Part shown: piece by piece, positions 38,751-47,618 of the stretch
How the letters are laid out: every line of letters begins with the position of its first letter
How positions within the stretch are numbered: the stretch's first letter is position 1
Origin: Serratia plymuthica
GTDB taxonomy: Bacteria; Pseudomonadota; Gammaproteobacteria; Enterobacterales; Enterobacteriaceae
NCBI RefSeq assembly: GCF_018336935.1
Contig: NZ_CP068771.1
Coordinates: 992,001-1,056,000, forward strand
Direction: 5' to 3'
Length of the DNA stretch: 64,000 nt
Made by a program: the position numbers and the translations under genes
The notes under the pieces: model-generated
Database searches by the model: none
What the model was told of the DNA's origin: nothing
What the model saw: only the letters and a program-made list of their open reading frames with translations

Positions 38751-38903
38751 CCGGACGGTTCGGTTAACACACTTCGGGTCAATAAACCCTAACCCAAATT
38801 CACCCCCGGCCTGACGTTACTGAACACGCAGAGCAGGGCGGCAAAATTATAGCGCGCCATATTACCCCAGCAGATAGAGCAACGACAATGTTTAACTGAA
38901 CCG

Positions 38904-38937
38904 AAAACGCGCTAAGCCGTTATCTTTAGCGCGTTTT
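38904..38937. terminator. Terminator between ybfF and ybfE
   Basis: AAAACGCGCTAA and TTAGCGCGTTTT form a 12-bp inverted repeat with a 10-nt loop and T-runs on both sides, 23 bp past the ybfF stop. Confidence 0.75.
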
Positions 38938-38959
38938 TTCGCCAGTGGGCGGTTTTTAT

Positions 38960-39721
38960 TCAGGCTTCGCCGAGAAAACGGTGGATGGCACGCAGTACCG
39001 CCTCCGGTTTTTCCGCGTGCACCCAGTGGCCCGTGCCGGCAACCACGTGCGCGCGCGCCTGCGGGAACTGGCGCGCGATATCTTCACGATAGCTGTCCTG
39101 AACGTAGGGGGACAGGCCGCCGCGGATAAACAACGTCGGGTGCGGCCATGCGGGAACCTCCTGCCAGCCGGTGACGTTTTCGTATTGGTCGATCAGCACC
39201 GGCAGATTAAAGCGCCACTCGCCCTGATGAAAGGACTTCAGCAGAAACTGGATCACGCCTTCTTCTTGCAGGTAGCTGCGCATCAATTCCGCCGCCTGCT
39301 GGCGTTGAGTGATGCCGGCCGCGCTCACCGCTGTTAAGGCGGCGAAAATCTCGTCGTGGCGACGAGTGCGGTAATCCACCGGCGCCACGTCGATAACGAT
39401 CAGTTTTTCGACCCGTTCCGGGGCGATCGCCGTCAGCGCCATCGCCGCTTTGCCGCCCATGGAGTGGCCGATCACAATCGCTTTCTCCAACTGCAACTCA
39501 TCGAACAGCGCCAGCAGGTCCTGCGCCATCTCGGGATAGGTCATTACCGCAGAACGCGGCGAAAGGCCGTGGTTGCGCAGATCGACTTTAATCACGCTGT
39601 GCCGTTGATTCAGATCGCGCGCCAGCACGCCAAGGTTGTCCAGATTGCCGAACAGCCCGTGGATCAGCACGACCGGCAGGGCGGCGGACTCGGTGGCCAG
39701 CAGTTGATAATGTAATTTCAT
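38960..39721 (-). CDS. ybfF: Alpha/beta-hydrolase esterase YbfF
   Basis: A 253-residue alpha/beta hydrolase. The oxyanion loop is LIHGLFGNLDNLG, the nucleophile elbow GHSMGGK, and the catalytic His in GTGHWVHAEKP. E. coli YbfF hydrolyses short acyl esters, including palmitoyl-CoA and malonyl-CoA. The ATG at 39721 (MKLHYQLL) fits the E. coli start; an in-frame ATG at 39733 would add MNFA. Neither has a clear ribosome-binding site. It is divergent from seqA. Confidence 0.93.
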   Translation of the reverse strand: MKLHYQLLATESAALPVVLIHGLFGNLDNLGVLARDLNQRHSVIKVDLRNHGLSPRSAVMTYPEMAQDLLALFDELQLEKAIVIGHSMGGKAAMALTAIAPERVEKLIVIDVAPVDYRTRRHDEIFAALTAVSAAGITQRQQAAELMRSYLQEEGVIQFLLKSFHQGEWRFNLPVLIDQYENVTGWQEVPAWPHPTLFIRGGLSPYVQDSYREDIARQFPQARAHVVAGTGHWVHAEKPEAVLRAIHRFLGEA

Positions 39722-39780
39722 GGCGAAGTTCATACTGAGAGAGATTCAGATTAGGGTATCATGATTAAAACACACGACGA

Positions 39781-39843
39781 ATATACCCGTCGCCTTTCAG
39801 GCAGCAGCCTGGTTAGCGGCAACTTGAAATCCATAGGGTATAT
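39781..39843. repeat. Short internally deleted ERIC-like element (63 bp)
   Basis: The ends ATATACCC and GGGTATAT are perfect inverted repeats. The right part CTTGAAATCCATAGGGTAT closely matches the reverse complement of the left end of the ERIC copy at 59514, and the left part ATACCCGTCGCCTTTCA matches the other ERIC end. The usual central part is missing. It lies between divergent ybfF and seqA. Confidence 0.6.
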
Positions 39844-40017
39844 CGCGGATTTTTCGAGGTTCGGGCTTGGCAGCGCCGACTATAGGTATTAGTCTGCATT
39901 TTCCGCCCGCAGACACATAGTTGTGTTCGCTCTAGCGCTTTTAACCTTATAATCCCATGGCTTGAATGCAGGATCTGGCTTCAGGTTCTAAGTAGAAAAA
40001 AACAGTACTGGATAAAG

Positions 40018-40557
40018 ATGAAAACTATTGAAGTCGACGAAGAGCTTTACCGCTATATTGCCAGCCACACGCAACATATTGGTGAGAGCGCGTCCGATAT
40101 TTTACGCCGTATGTTGAAGTTTACCGCAGGCCAGCCATTGCGCGTCGCGCCTGCCGCCAGTGTTCAGAGCGCCGAGCAGGAAAAAACCGTCGCCGCGCAG
40201 CGTCCTCGCGATCGTGTGCGCGCGGTGCGCGAGCTGTTGTTGTCGGACGAATATGCCGAACAGAGCAGAGCGGTTAATCGTTTTATGCTGGTGCTTTCGA
40301 CCTTGTATACCCTCGATGCGGCGGGTTTTGCCGCAGCGACCGATGCATTGCATGGCCGCACCCGCACCTATTTTGCCGGCGATCAACAAACCCTGCTGGC
40401 GAACGGAACGCATACCAAGCCAAAGCACGTTCCGGGTACGCCTTACTGGGTGATCACCAATACCAATACCGGTCGTAAACGCAGCATGGTTGAGCACATC
40501 ATGCAGGCTATGCAGTTCCCTGCGGAACTGACAGATAAAGTTTGCGGCACTATCTAA
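40018..40557 (+). CDS. seqA: Negative regulator of replication initiation SeqA
   Basis: A 179-residue protein, the length of E. coli SeqA (181). The N-terminal oligomerisation part is MKTIEVDEELYRYIASHTQHIGESASDILRRML. The C-terminal domain that reads hemimethylated GATC includes TPYWVITNTNTGRKRSMVEHIMQ. It sequesters newly replicated origins and organises nascent DNA. It is followed by pgm after 77 bp, the same pair as in E. coli. Confidence 0.97.
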   Translation: MKTIEVDEELYRYIASHTQHIGESASDILRRMLKFTAGQPLRVAPAASVQSAEQEKTVAAQRPRDRVRAVRELLLSDEYAEQSRAVNRFMLVLSTLYTLDAAGFAAATDALHGRTRTYFAGDQQTLLANGTHTKPKHVPGTPYWVITNTNTGRKRSMVEHIMQAMQFPAELTDKVCGTI

Positions 40558-40634
40558 TTTAGCGAACAGCCCGTCATGGTGGCCGTGAGCGACATATTGC
40601 CCGGCTGCCGGACAGGGATTAGGGAGATATGTCG

Positions 40635-42278
40635 ATGGCGAATAACCCACGTGCCGGGCAGCCGGCTCAGCAAAGCGATTTGATCAACGTAGCCCAACTG
40701 ACGTCGCAGTATTATGTACTGCAGCCGGAAGCGGGCAACGCCGCACACGCGGTGAAGTTCGGTACTTCAGGGCATCGCGGCAGTGCCCTGCGCCACAGCT
40801 TCAATGAAGCCCATATCCTCGCTATCGCTCAGGCGATTGCCGAAGTGCGTCGCCAGCAAGGGGTTACCGGCCCTTGCTACGTCGGTAAAGACACCCACGC
40901 GCTGTCGGAGCCGGCCTTTATTTCCGTGCTGGAAGTCCTGACTGCCAACGGCGTAGATGTGATCGTGCAGGAAAATAACGGCTTTACGCCAACCCCTGCG
41001 GTATCCCATGCCATTTTGTGCCACAACCGCAACGGCGGGGCGCAGGCCGACGGCATCGTCATTACCCCGTCGCACAACCCGCCTGAAGACGGCGGCATCA
41101 AGTATAACCCGACCAACGGCGGCCCGGCCGACACCAACCTGACCTCGGTGATTGAAAAACGCGCCAACGAACTGCTGGCGCAACAGCTGAAAGGCGTTCA
41201 GCGCCAGTCGCTGGACAAAGCCTGGAACAGCGGTCATCTGCACGCGCAGGATTTGGTGCAACCTTATGTGGAAGGGCTGGTGGACGTGGTTGACATGCCC
41301 GCCATTCAGCGTGCCGGCCTGAAGCTGGGCGTTGACCCGCTGGGCGGCTCCGGCATTGCCTACTGGCAGCGCATTGCCGAGCACTACAAGCTGGATCTGA
41401 CGCTGGTCAACGACTCCATCGATCAGACCTTCCGCTTTATGCACCTGGACCACGACGGCATTATCCGCATGGACTGCTCGTCGGAATCTGCGATGGCCGG
41501 CCTGCTGGCGTTGCGCGACAAGTTCGATTTGGCGTTCGCCAATGACCCGGACTACGATCGCCACGGCATCGTCACGCCTAAAGGCCTGATGAACCCGAAC
41601 CACTATCTGGCCGTTTCCATCAACTACCTGTTCCAGCATCGCCCGCAGTGGGGCGCGGATGTGGCCGTGGGCAAAACGCTGGTTTCCAGCGCGATGATTG
41701 ACCGCGTGGTGGCCTCCCTGGGCCGCAAACTGGTGGAAGTGCCGGTCGGTTTCAAATGGTTTGTTGACGGTCTGTTCGACGGCAGCTTTGGCTTTGGCGG
41801 CGAAGAGAGCGCCGGGGCTTCGTTCCTGCGTTTCAATGGCACCCCGTGGTCGACCGACAAAGACGGCATCATCATGTGCCTGCTGGCGGCGGAAATCACC
41901 GCTGTGACGGGCGAAAACCCGCAGAGTCATTACGACGATCTGGCCAAGCGTTTCGGCGCACCGAGCTATAACCGTATTCAGGCACCGGCTACCCATGCGC
42001 AGAAAGCCGCATTGGCCAAGCTGTCGCCGGAAATGGTCAAGGCCAGCACGTTAGCGGGTGATCCGATCACCGCTCGTCTGACGGCGGCTCCGGGCAACGG
42101 CGCCTCCATCGGCGGCCTGAAAGTGATGACCGACAACGGCTGGTTTGCTGCCCGTCCTTCAGGTACCGAAGAAGCCTACAAAATCTATTGCGAAAGCTTC
42201 CTGGGCGCCGAACACCGCGCAAAGATCGAGCGTGAAGCGGTAGATATCGTCAGCGAAGTGCTGGCCTCCGCCAAATAA
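40635..42278 (+). CDS. pgm: Phosphoglucomutase
   Basis: A 547-residue alpha-D-phosphohexomutase that interconverts glucose-1-P and glucose-6-P. Key elements are KFGTSGHRG, the phospho-Ser at 146 ([11 protein letters not shown]), the metal loop NDPDYDRHG, the sugar loop [12 protein letters not shown] and the phosphate loop [12 protein letters not shown]. The ATG at 40635 is 8 nt after GGGAG and gives [15 protein letters not shown], as in E. coli. An ATG at 40629 is only 2 nt from that site. Confidence 0.97.
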   Translation: MANNPRAGQPAQQSDLINVAQLTSQYYVLQPEAGNAAHAVKFGTSGHRGSALRHSFNEAHILAIAQAIAEVRRQQGVTGPCYVGKDTHALSEPAFISVLEVLTANGVDVIVQENNGFTPTPAVSHAILCHNRNGGAQADGIVITPSHNPPEDGGIKYNPTNGGPADTNLTSVIEKRANELLAQQLKGVQRQSLDKAWNSGHLHAQDLVQPYVEGLVDVVDMPAIQRAGLKLGVDPLGGSGIAYWQRIAEHYKLDLTLVNDSIDQTFRFMHLDHDGIIRMDCSSESAMAGLLALRDKFDLAFANDPDYDRHGIVTPKGLMNPNHYLAVSINYLFQHRPQWGADVAVGKTLVSSAMIDRVVASLGRKLVEVPVGFKWFVDGLFDGSFGFGGEESAGASFLRFNGTPWSTDKDGIIMCLLAAEITAVTGENPQSHYDDLAKRFGAPSYNRIQAPATHAQKAALAKLSPEMVKASTLAGDPITARLTAAPGNGASIGGLKVMTDNGWFAARPSGTEEAYKIYCESFLGAEHRAKIEREAVDIVSEVLASAK

Positions 42279-42297
42279 TCTCTTCTATTTCCTGATG

Positions 42298-42326
42298 AAA
42301 AGCGCTGTTTTTACAGCGCTTTTTTT
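42298..42326 (+). terminator. Terminator of pgm
   Basis: AAAAGCGCTGT and ACAGCGCTTTT with a TTTT loop, followed by TTTAT. Confidence 0.9.
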
Positions 42327-42340
42327 ATGCCTGCAATTTA

Positions 42341-42421
42341 GATATATCTATTTACAAAGACCCGTTGCACATTTCGATATATCGATCTAGATTAGATATA
42401 TCGAAGTTAGTTAGATATATC
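42341..42421 (+). promoter_or_regulatory. Array of four GATATATC operators over the yqjI promoter
   Basis: The 8-bp palindrome GATATATC occurs at 42341, 42376, 42395 and 42414; the last three are spaced exactly 19 bp apart. The outer copies extend to AGATATATCT. A sigma-70 promoter TTGCAC (42365-42370), 17 bp, TAGATT (42388-42393) lies under the second and third copies. Binding of the PadR protein encoded just downstream would block RNA polymerase, which implies autoregulation. Confidence 0.7.
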
Positions 42422-42465
42422 TAAATCACTTCGTCAACTGACTATCCATTGAGAGGTAAAACCCT

Positions 42466-43107
42466 ATGTTCCATCGATTAGGTTTACATCGCCGGCACGG
42501 TTGCCACCATGACAGTGAAGCAGGGCACGAACATCGTCGCCGCGGCGGGCGTCACCACTTTGGCGGCGAGCACGGCGAAGAACACGGACGCGGTGGGCGC
42601 GGCAGCCGTCACCGCATGTTTGAACATGGCGATTTGCGGTTGGTGCTGCTGGCGCTGGTGGCGCGCAAACCGAGCCACGGCTATGAGCTGATTAAGGCGA
42701 TCGACGAGGCTTCCTCCGGCTTGTACGTGCCAAGTCCAGGCGTCATTTATCCGACCCTGACGCTGTTGGAAGAGCAGGACTTCCTCGAGCCGATCACCAC
42801 CGGTAATGGCCGCAAAAGCTACCAAATCACTGCGCTTGGCCAGAGTGAACTGCAAAAGCACCAGGCCGCCGTCGATCTGATCCTTGCCCGTTTGGCCGGG
42901 GCCGGCCGCAGTCATCATCATCACGGCAATCTGGCGGAGGGTATCTCCGAAGCCATGAACCGCCTGCGCAGTTTGCTGCGCGGTAACGTGATGCGCGCCG
43001 ATCTCACGCCCCAGCAGGTTGAACGCATCAATCAGGCGTTGCTCACCGCAGTGGCGACGATCGAAAGTGAAATGAACATTAACACGACAACGCAGGAGAA
43101 CGACTGA
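42466..43107 (+). CDS. yqjI: PadR-family regulator with His-rich metal-binding N-terminus (YqjI type)
   Basis: A 213-residue repressor. The first 50 residues are rich in His and Gly (HRRHGCHHDSEAGHEHRRRGGRHHFGG in part), a likely nickel/iron binding tail. The PadR winged helix follows at about 52-125 (DLRLVLLALVARKPSHGYELIK, PSPGVIYPTLTLLEEQ), then another His run (GRSHHHHGN) and a C-terminal helix pair. E. coli YqjI binds nickel and represses itself and the ferric reductase gene yqjH. Here the partner is a DUF3861 gene, which overlaps its last base. Confidence 0.82.
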   Translation: MFHRLGLHRRHGCHHDSEAGHEHRRRGGRHHFGGEHGEEHGRGGRGSRHRMFEHGDLRLVLLALVARKPSHGYELIKAIDEASSGLYVPSPGVIYPTLTLLEEQDFLEPITTGNGRKSYQITALGQSELQKHQAAVDLILARLAGAGRSHHHHGNLAEGISEAMNRLRSLLRGNVMRADLTPQQVERINQALLTAVATIESEMNINTTTQEND

Positions 43108-43406
43108 TGCCAGGCCACCGTTTCCGTATCACCGTTGAAGCCCTGAACGATCGCAAAGGCGAACCGGTCGATAAAGCGCCGTTGAGTTTTGAAGTGGAAA
43201 ACCACGACGACATTCTCGGTATCGTCGAGCGTATCAAGGCGCGTGAAGATCTGAACTTTGGCGAAGATAAAAGTGCGGCCTTTGCCGTCGGCCTGAAGCT
43301 GTTTTCGGAGGTGATGATCGAGAACCGCAAGCATCCGGTGTTCGCACCGCTGCGCGAGGCGTTCAAGGAATTTATGATGGGGTTGAAGAAAGGGCCGCAT
43401 TTGTAG
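43107..43406 (+). CDS. DUF3861 family protein
   Basis: A 99-residue soluble protein starting MPGHRFRITVEALNDRKGEPVDKAPLSFEVENHDD, a pattern I recognise as DUF3861. It has no Cys and no membrane segment. Its ATG overlaps the yqjI stop by one base (TGATG), so the two are co-translated. It may take part in whatever the metal-sensing regulator controls. Function is unknown. Confidence 0.7.
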   Translation: MPGHRFRITVEALNDRKGEPVDKAPLSFEVENHDDILGIVERIKAREDLNFGEDKSAAFAVGLKLFSEVMIENRKHPVFAPLREAFKEFMMGLKKGPHL

Positions 43407-43431
43407 GGGCGTCGCACGGCCCCCGTTAGCC

Positions 43432-44121
43432 TTAAGGCATAAATCGGTATCCGACGCCGGTCTCGGTCAGCAGGTGTTTCGGCCGCGCCGGGTCGGCCTC
43501 CAGTTTCTGCCGAAGGTGCCCCATATAAATGCGCAGATAGTGGCTGTGCTCGACGTAATTCGGCCCCCAGACGTGGCTCAGCAACTGACGTTGGGTGATC
43601 ACTTTGCCGGAGTTGGCCAGCAACTCGGCCAGCAGACGGAACTCTATCGGCGTCAGGTGCAAGTCTTCGCCATTGCGCAGCACCCGACGGTTGATCAGAT
43701 CGACGGTGATTTCGGAAAAGCTGATCAGCGGGCTCTCCTGCTGGCTGCCGGAGTGGCGGCGCAAGGCAACCCGCACCCGCGCCAGCAGTTCGCCGATGCC
43801 AAAAGGTTTGCTGAGATAGTCGTCTGCCCCGGCGTCCAGTGCGGCGACCTTGTCTTCTTCGGCATTGCGCGCCGAGAGGACGATCACCGGAATGGCGCTC
43901 CATTGCCGCAGATCGCGGATATAGTCCAGCCCGTCGCCGTCCGGCAACCCTAAATCGAGAATAATCAGATCCGGTTTACGCGTGCCGGCTTCAATCAGCC
44001 CGCGTTGCAGCGTTTCGCTTTCAAACACCCGCAGACCTTCGCTTTCCAATGCGATGCGTACGAAACGCCGGATCTCTTTTTCATCTTCGACAATCAGAAT
44101 ATTGGTTGGCGCGTTGCTCAC
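43432..44121 (-). CDS. kdpE: KdpE response regulator
   Basis: A 229-residue OmpR-type regulator. The receiver domain has the acidic pair (VEDEKEI), the phospho-Asp D56 (LIILDLGLPDGDG) and the conserved Lys (YLSKPFG). The C-terminal winged helix covers about 130-229 (VITQRQLLSHVWG, YLRIYMGHLRQKLE). It activates kdpFABC under potassium limitation once phosphorylated by KdpD. It follows kdpD by 18 bp and converges on the DUF3861 gene. Confidence 0.97.
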   Translation of the reverse strand: MSNAPTNILIVEDEKEIRRFVRIALESEGLRVFESETLQRGLIEAGTRKPDLIILDLGLPDGDGLDYIRDLRQWSAIPVIVLSARNAEEDKVAALDAGADDYLSKPFGIGELLARVRVALRRHSGSQQESPLISFSEITVDLINRRVLRNGEDLHLTPIEFRLLAELLANSGKVITQRQLLSHVWGPNYVEHSHYLRIYMGHLRQKLEADPARPKHLLTETGVGYRFMP

Positions 44122-44139
44122 AGTGCTCCCAGGGTTTGA

Positions 44140-46833
44140 TTACAGATCGAAGGACTCGCCGTCAATTTCGGGCGGTTTTTCCAGCGGCAGAACAAAACGG
44201 AAACTGGCACCGCCGTTGGCGCCGTTTTCCGCCCAGATGCGGCCGCCGTGCACTTCAATAATGGCACGGCAAATCGCTAACCCCAACCCTACGCCGGGAA
44301 TTGCCGACTCTTTATTGCCGCGGGCGAACTTATCGAAAATCAGCTGTTTTTTCCCCTCGGGAATGCCGGGGCCATTGTCCCAGACTTCGACTTCCAGCCA
44401 CTCCGGCAGAGTATGGGCGCGAATGCCGATAATAGCATCGATGCCGGCGTATTTATTGGCGTTTTCCAACAGGTTAGTGAAGACGCGCTCCAGCAGGCTG
44501 CCGTCGCAATTGACCAGCACCAGATCAGGCGGCAGCTCAACCTTGATCTGGTGTTGGGTCAGCAAGGGTTCCAGCATGTGCAGCGATGCGCCGACGATCT
44601 CTTCCAGCGATTGCCACTCTTTACGCAGGTTAAAACCGCCGGACTGAATACGCGCCATATCCAGCAGGTTATTCACCAGCCGGGTGGTGCTTAGCACCTG
44701 CTGACGGATCTGGCTGGCCTGCGGCGCGTGGCTGGAGCCTTCGGCCGCCAGATCGAGCGTCAGAATTTCCGCCTGGCCGAAAAGCACCGTCAGCGGGGTG
44801 CGTAAATCGTGGGACAGCGCCGCCAGCAGAGAGTTGCGCAGTTGTTCCCGTTCGGCCTCCAGCTTGGCTTCCTCGGCGCTGCGTGCCAGGTGCAGCCGTT
44901 CCAGCGCGCTGGCGATCAGCACCGCAAAGGTTTGCAGCAGCCGCTGCTGCTCCGGCACCATCAGTTGGCGCAGGTTGCCGGGTTCGATAGCCAGCAGGCC
45001 GAAGGTCTGCTTCGAGGCGGTTAACGGCAGCAGTTGATAAGGCACGCCGGGCAGAGTGTCGGTGCCGGCACCGGCCGGCATGCCCTTGTCAAAGCTCCAG
45101 CGGGCAATCGCCTCATCCACCGACAACAACCCGCCGGTTTCTCCGACCATCTGTTGCAGCTTGCCGTCCTGCTGTGGCAGCAGCAGCACGGTTTTGGCCT
45201 GGAAGCTGCTGGAGAGGAAGTGGCGGCTGGTTTTGGCGATATCTTCGGGGGTCAGCGCCTGGCTCAGGCCGCGTGAGATCTCATACAGGTGGCGGGCTCG
45301 CTGTTCGCGATAGCGTGCGACCCGGGCCTGGTAACGCACCCCGGCGGTCAGGTTGCCTATGGTGATGCCGACGATCAACATGACGCCGAAGGTCAGCAGA
45401 TACTGCATATCGCTGACGGCAAACGACCATTCGGGCTGGACGAAAAACAGATCAAAACTGGCGACGTTGATCACCGCTGCCAGCACCGACGGCCAGCGGC
45501 CGAAGAACAGTGCGACGATCGCCACGCCGAGCAGATATACCATCACCAGGTTGGCCTGATCAAAACCCGGCAGCAGCCATTGCGAGAGCAGGGTGATCAG
45601 GGCGCACAGCGCCACGGCGACGGCACAGCCGCGCAATTGCATGCGCCACTTCTCGCTGAAGTTACGGTTGTCATGCTCTTTGCCGGGCTGCGGGACGCTG
45701 TCGTTTTCCAGTGCGACGATCACCAAATCGAGATCCGGCCCCAGACGGCCAAGGCGATCGGCGAAGCTGCCGCGCAGTTTCCAGCGCTGCTCACCACGCC
45801 GGCCGATAATGATTTTGCCCAGGTTGTGCTCGCGGGCGTAACGCAGCACCGCGCGTTCTTCGGTAGGATCGGACAGGGTGGCAGTTTCGGCTCCCAGCTC
45901 CTGCGCCAGCCGCAGCGCCCGCAGGATTGCCCTGCGTTGGTTTTCCGGCAGCCGGTGCAGCTTCGGCGTTTCCACATATACCGCATGCCAGTGGCAACCC
46001 AGGCGCGCCGCCAGCCGGGCGGCGATGCGCACCAGCTTTTCGTTGCCGCTGTTGTGACCGACGCACAGCAAAATGCTGTCGCGGGTGTGCCACACTTTCT
46101 CCCGGCCCTGGGTATCGCGAAAGGCGCGCATTTGGTCATCGACCCGATCGGCGGTGCGGCGCAGCGCCAGCTCGCGCAGGGCGATCAGGTTACCCTTGCG
46201 GAAAAAGTGCTCGATGGCGCGTTCGGCCTGGCCGGGAATGTACACCTTGCCTTCATTGAGCCGCTGGCGCAGATCGTCCGGCGGCAGATCGACCAGCACC
46301 ACTTCGGTGGCTTCGTCGAACACGTGGTCAGGCACGGTCTCGCGCACCCGCACTCCGGTTACGCCGCCGACCACGTCGTTCAGGCTCTCCAGATGCTGCA
46401 CGTTCACGGTGGTGAGCACGTCGATACCGGCGTCCAGCAACTCCTCCACATCCTGCCAGCGTTTCGGGTGACGCGAACCCTGGGCGTTGCTGTGCGCCAG
46501 TTCGTCCATCAGCACCAACGCCGGATGGCGTGCCAGCGCGGCATCGAGATCAAATTCCTGCACCAGCCGGCCGCGATACTGGATACGCTTTTTCGCCAGC
46601 ACGTCCAGGCCGGTCAACAGCGCAGCGGTTTCGCTGCGGCCGTGGGTTTCGACTACGCCAACCAGCACGTCCAACCCCTGACCGCGCAGGCGTTGGGCTT
46701 CTTGCAGCATGGCGTAGGTTTTGCCCACCCCAGCGCAGGCGCCGAAGAACACCTTCAGCCGGCCCCGCGGTTTTTCATTGGCTACCGCCAGCAGGCTGTC
46801 AGGATCGGGGCGCTGCTGTTCTTCTTCGACCAT
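44140..46833 (-). CDS. kdpD: KdpD osmosensitive potassium sensor histidine kinase
   Basis: An 897-residue inner-membrane kinase. The N-terminal KdpD domain has Walker A GACAGVGKTYAML and Walker B LVLMDELAHSN, followed by a UspA-like domain (about 250-370). Four transmembrane helices lie at about 400-500, then a GAF-like region, the phospho-His H675 (LSHDLRTPL) and the ATPase boxes VFTNLLENANKYA, DNGPGIP and GVGLGLAICRAI. It phosphorylates KdpE at low K+. Length fits E. coli KdpD (894). Confidence 0.97.
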   Translation of the reverse strand: MVEEEQQRPDPDSLLAVANEKPRGRLKVFFGACAGVGKTYAMLQEAQRLRGQGLDVLVGVVETHGRSETAALLTGLDVLAKKRIQYRGRLVQEFDLDAALARHPALVLMDELAHSNAQGSRHPKRWQDVEELLDAGIDVLTTVNVQHLESLNDVVGGVTGVRVRETVPDHVFDEATEVVLVDLPPDDLRQRLNEGKVYIPGQAERAIEHFFRKGNLIALRELALRRTADRVDDQMRAFRDTQGREKVWHTRDSILLCVGHNSGNEKLVRIAARLAARLGCHWHAVYVETPKLHRLPENQRRAILRALRLAQELGAETATLSDPTEERAVLRYAREHNLGKIIIGRRGEQRWKLRGSFADRLGRLGPDLDLVIVALENDSVPQPGKEHDNRNFSEKWRMQLRGCAVAVALCALITLLSQWLLPGFDQANLVMVYLLGVAIVALFFGRWPSVLAAVINVASFDLFFVQPEWSFAVSDMQYLLTFGVMLIVGITIGNLTAGVRYQARVARYREQRARHLYEISRGLSQALTPEDIAKTSRHFLSSSFQAKTVLLLPQQDGKLQQMVGETGGLLSVDEAIARWSFDKGMPAGAGTDTLPGVPYQLLPLTASKQTFGLLAIEPGNLRQLMVPEQQRLLQTFAVLIASALERLHLARSAEEAKLEAEREQLRNSLLAALSHDLRTPLTVLFGQAEILTLDLAAEGSSHAPQASQIRQQVLSTTRLVNNLLDMARIQSGGFNLRKEWQSLEEIVGASLHMLEPLLTQHQIKVELPPDLVLVNCDGSLLERVFTNLLENANKYAGIDAIIGIRAHTLPEWLEVEVWDNGPGIPEGKKQLIFDKFARGNKESAIPGVGLGLAICRAIIEVHGGRIWAENGANGGASFRFVLPLEKPPEIDGESFDL

Positions 46834-46862
46834 TACAATTCCTTGCGTAACAAAGCAAAAAT

Positions 46863-46882
46863 GGGTTCGGCACGCCGAACCC
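46863..46882 (-). terminator. Terminator or attenuator between kdpC and kdpD
   Basis: GGGTTCGG and CCGAACCC with a 4-nt loop, followed on the reverse strand by ATTTTTGC. It lies 25 bp past kdpC and 30 bp above the kdpD start, so kdpDE would need read-through from kdpFABC or an internal promoter. Confidence 0.65.
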
Positions 46883-46906
46883 TCTCACTATGCTGAATGC
46901 GGCGTA

Positions 46907-47476
46907 TTACCGCAATGCGTCGAGCGCCAGGTTCAATTTCAGCACGTTAACCACCGATTCGCCCATAAAGTTGGGGGTTGCCTGATCGGTGTTTTCGTCA
47001 ATCAGCCTGGCGATTTGCTCCGGCGGCAGTTGGCGCGCCGCGGCAACCCTGGCCAGTTGATATTGCGCCGCAGCGATGGAAATCTGCGGATCCAGACCGC
47101 TGCCGGAGGCGGTCAGCAGATCGACCGGGATCGGGCCTTTCATCGCCGGATTGGCCTGACGCAGCTGCGCCGCACGTTCGGCGATGGCTTTATCCAGCGC
47201 CGGGTTGGTGGCGGCCAGATTGCTGCCGGCGGACGCCATGGCATTATAGGCCGAATCACCGGTGGCAGAAGGGCGCCCCCAGAAATACTCCGGTTTGGTA
47301 AAGTTTTGGCCGATCAGCGCGGACCCCACCACCTTGTCGCCCTGATACAGCAACGAGCCGTTGGCCGCGCCGGAAAACAGCAACTGCGACAGCCCGGTAG
47401 TCAACAGCGGATAGGCAATGCCGGTAATCAACGTCAGCAAAATCAGCATTACCAGCGAAGGTCGTAAATAAGACAT
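46907..47476 (-). CDS. kdpC: Potassium-transporting ATPase subunit C
   Basis: A 189-residue subunit with one N-terminal transmembrane helix (PSLVMLILLTLITGIAYPLL) and a periplasmic domain (YFWGRPSATGDSAYN, ASGSGLDPQIS). It stabilises the KdpAB complex and aids ATP and K+ affinity. The ATG at 47476 is 6 nt after AAGGAG. Longer in-frame readings run into an ERIC element and are not real. An ERIC element separates it from kdpB. Confidence 0.96.
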   Translation of the reverse strand: MSYLRPSLVMLILLTLITGIAYPLLTTGLSQLLFSGAANGSLLYQGDKVVGSALIGQNFTKPEYFWGRPSATGDSAYNAMASAGSNLAATNPALDKAIAERAAQLRQANPAMKGPIPVDLLTASGSGLDPQISIAAAQYQLARVAAARQLPPEQIARLIDENTDQATPNFMGESVVNVLKLNLALDALR

Positions 47477-47490
47477 GTTCATCTCCTTAA

Positions 47491-47612
47491 CCCTGCATAC
47501 TTCAAGCTGTATCTTTGTTGGCTGCCCTCGCTCACCCCAGTCACTTACTGGATTAAGCTCTTGGGGATTCACTCAGTTGCCGCCTTGATACAACTCGAAT
47601 TATTTTGGGTAT
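47491..47612. repeat. ERIC element inside the kdp operon, between kdpB and kdpC
   Basis: Clear ERIC: ends CCCTGCATACTTCAAGCTG and CAACTCGAATTATTTTGGGT, and core CGCTCACCCCAGTCACTTAC...TAAGCTCTTGGGGATTCAC, which match the classical ERIC2 and ERIC1R primer sites. Size about 122 bp. The inserted copy fills nearly all of the 142-bp gap; in E. coli kdpB and kdpC are almost adjacent. Confidence 0.9.
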
Positions 47613-47618
47613 TAATGG

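Noticed and set aside
38704..38790. A LexA box upstream of ybfE, as expected from E. coli
   Set aside because: No CTG-N10-CAG sequence could be found on either strand in the upstream 90 bp.
42341..42421. Regularly spaced GATATATC units as a CRISPR-like array
   Set aside because: Units are only 8 bp, palindromic, and lie over a sigma-70 promoter before a PadR gene, so they are operators.
45289..46896. Long open frame (535 codons) opposite kdpD
   Set aside because: Antisense shadow of kdpD with the same biased composition (Arg, His, Gln) and no recognisable domain.
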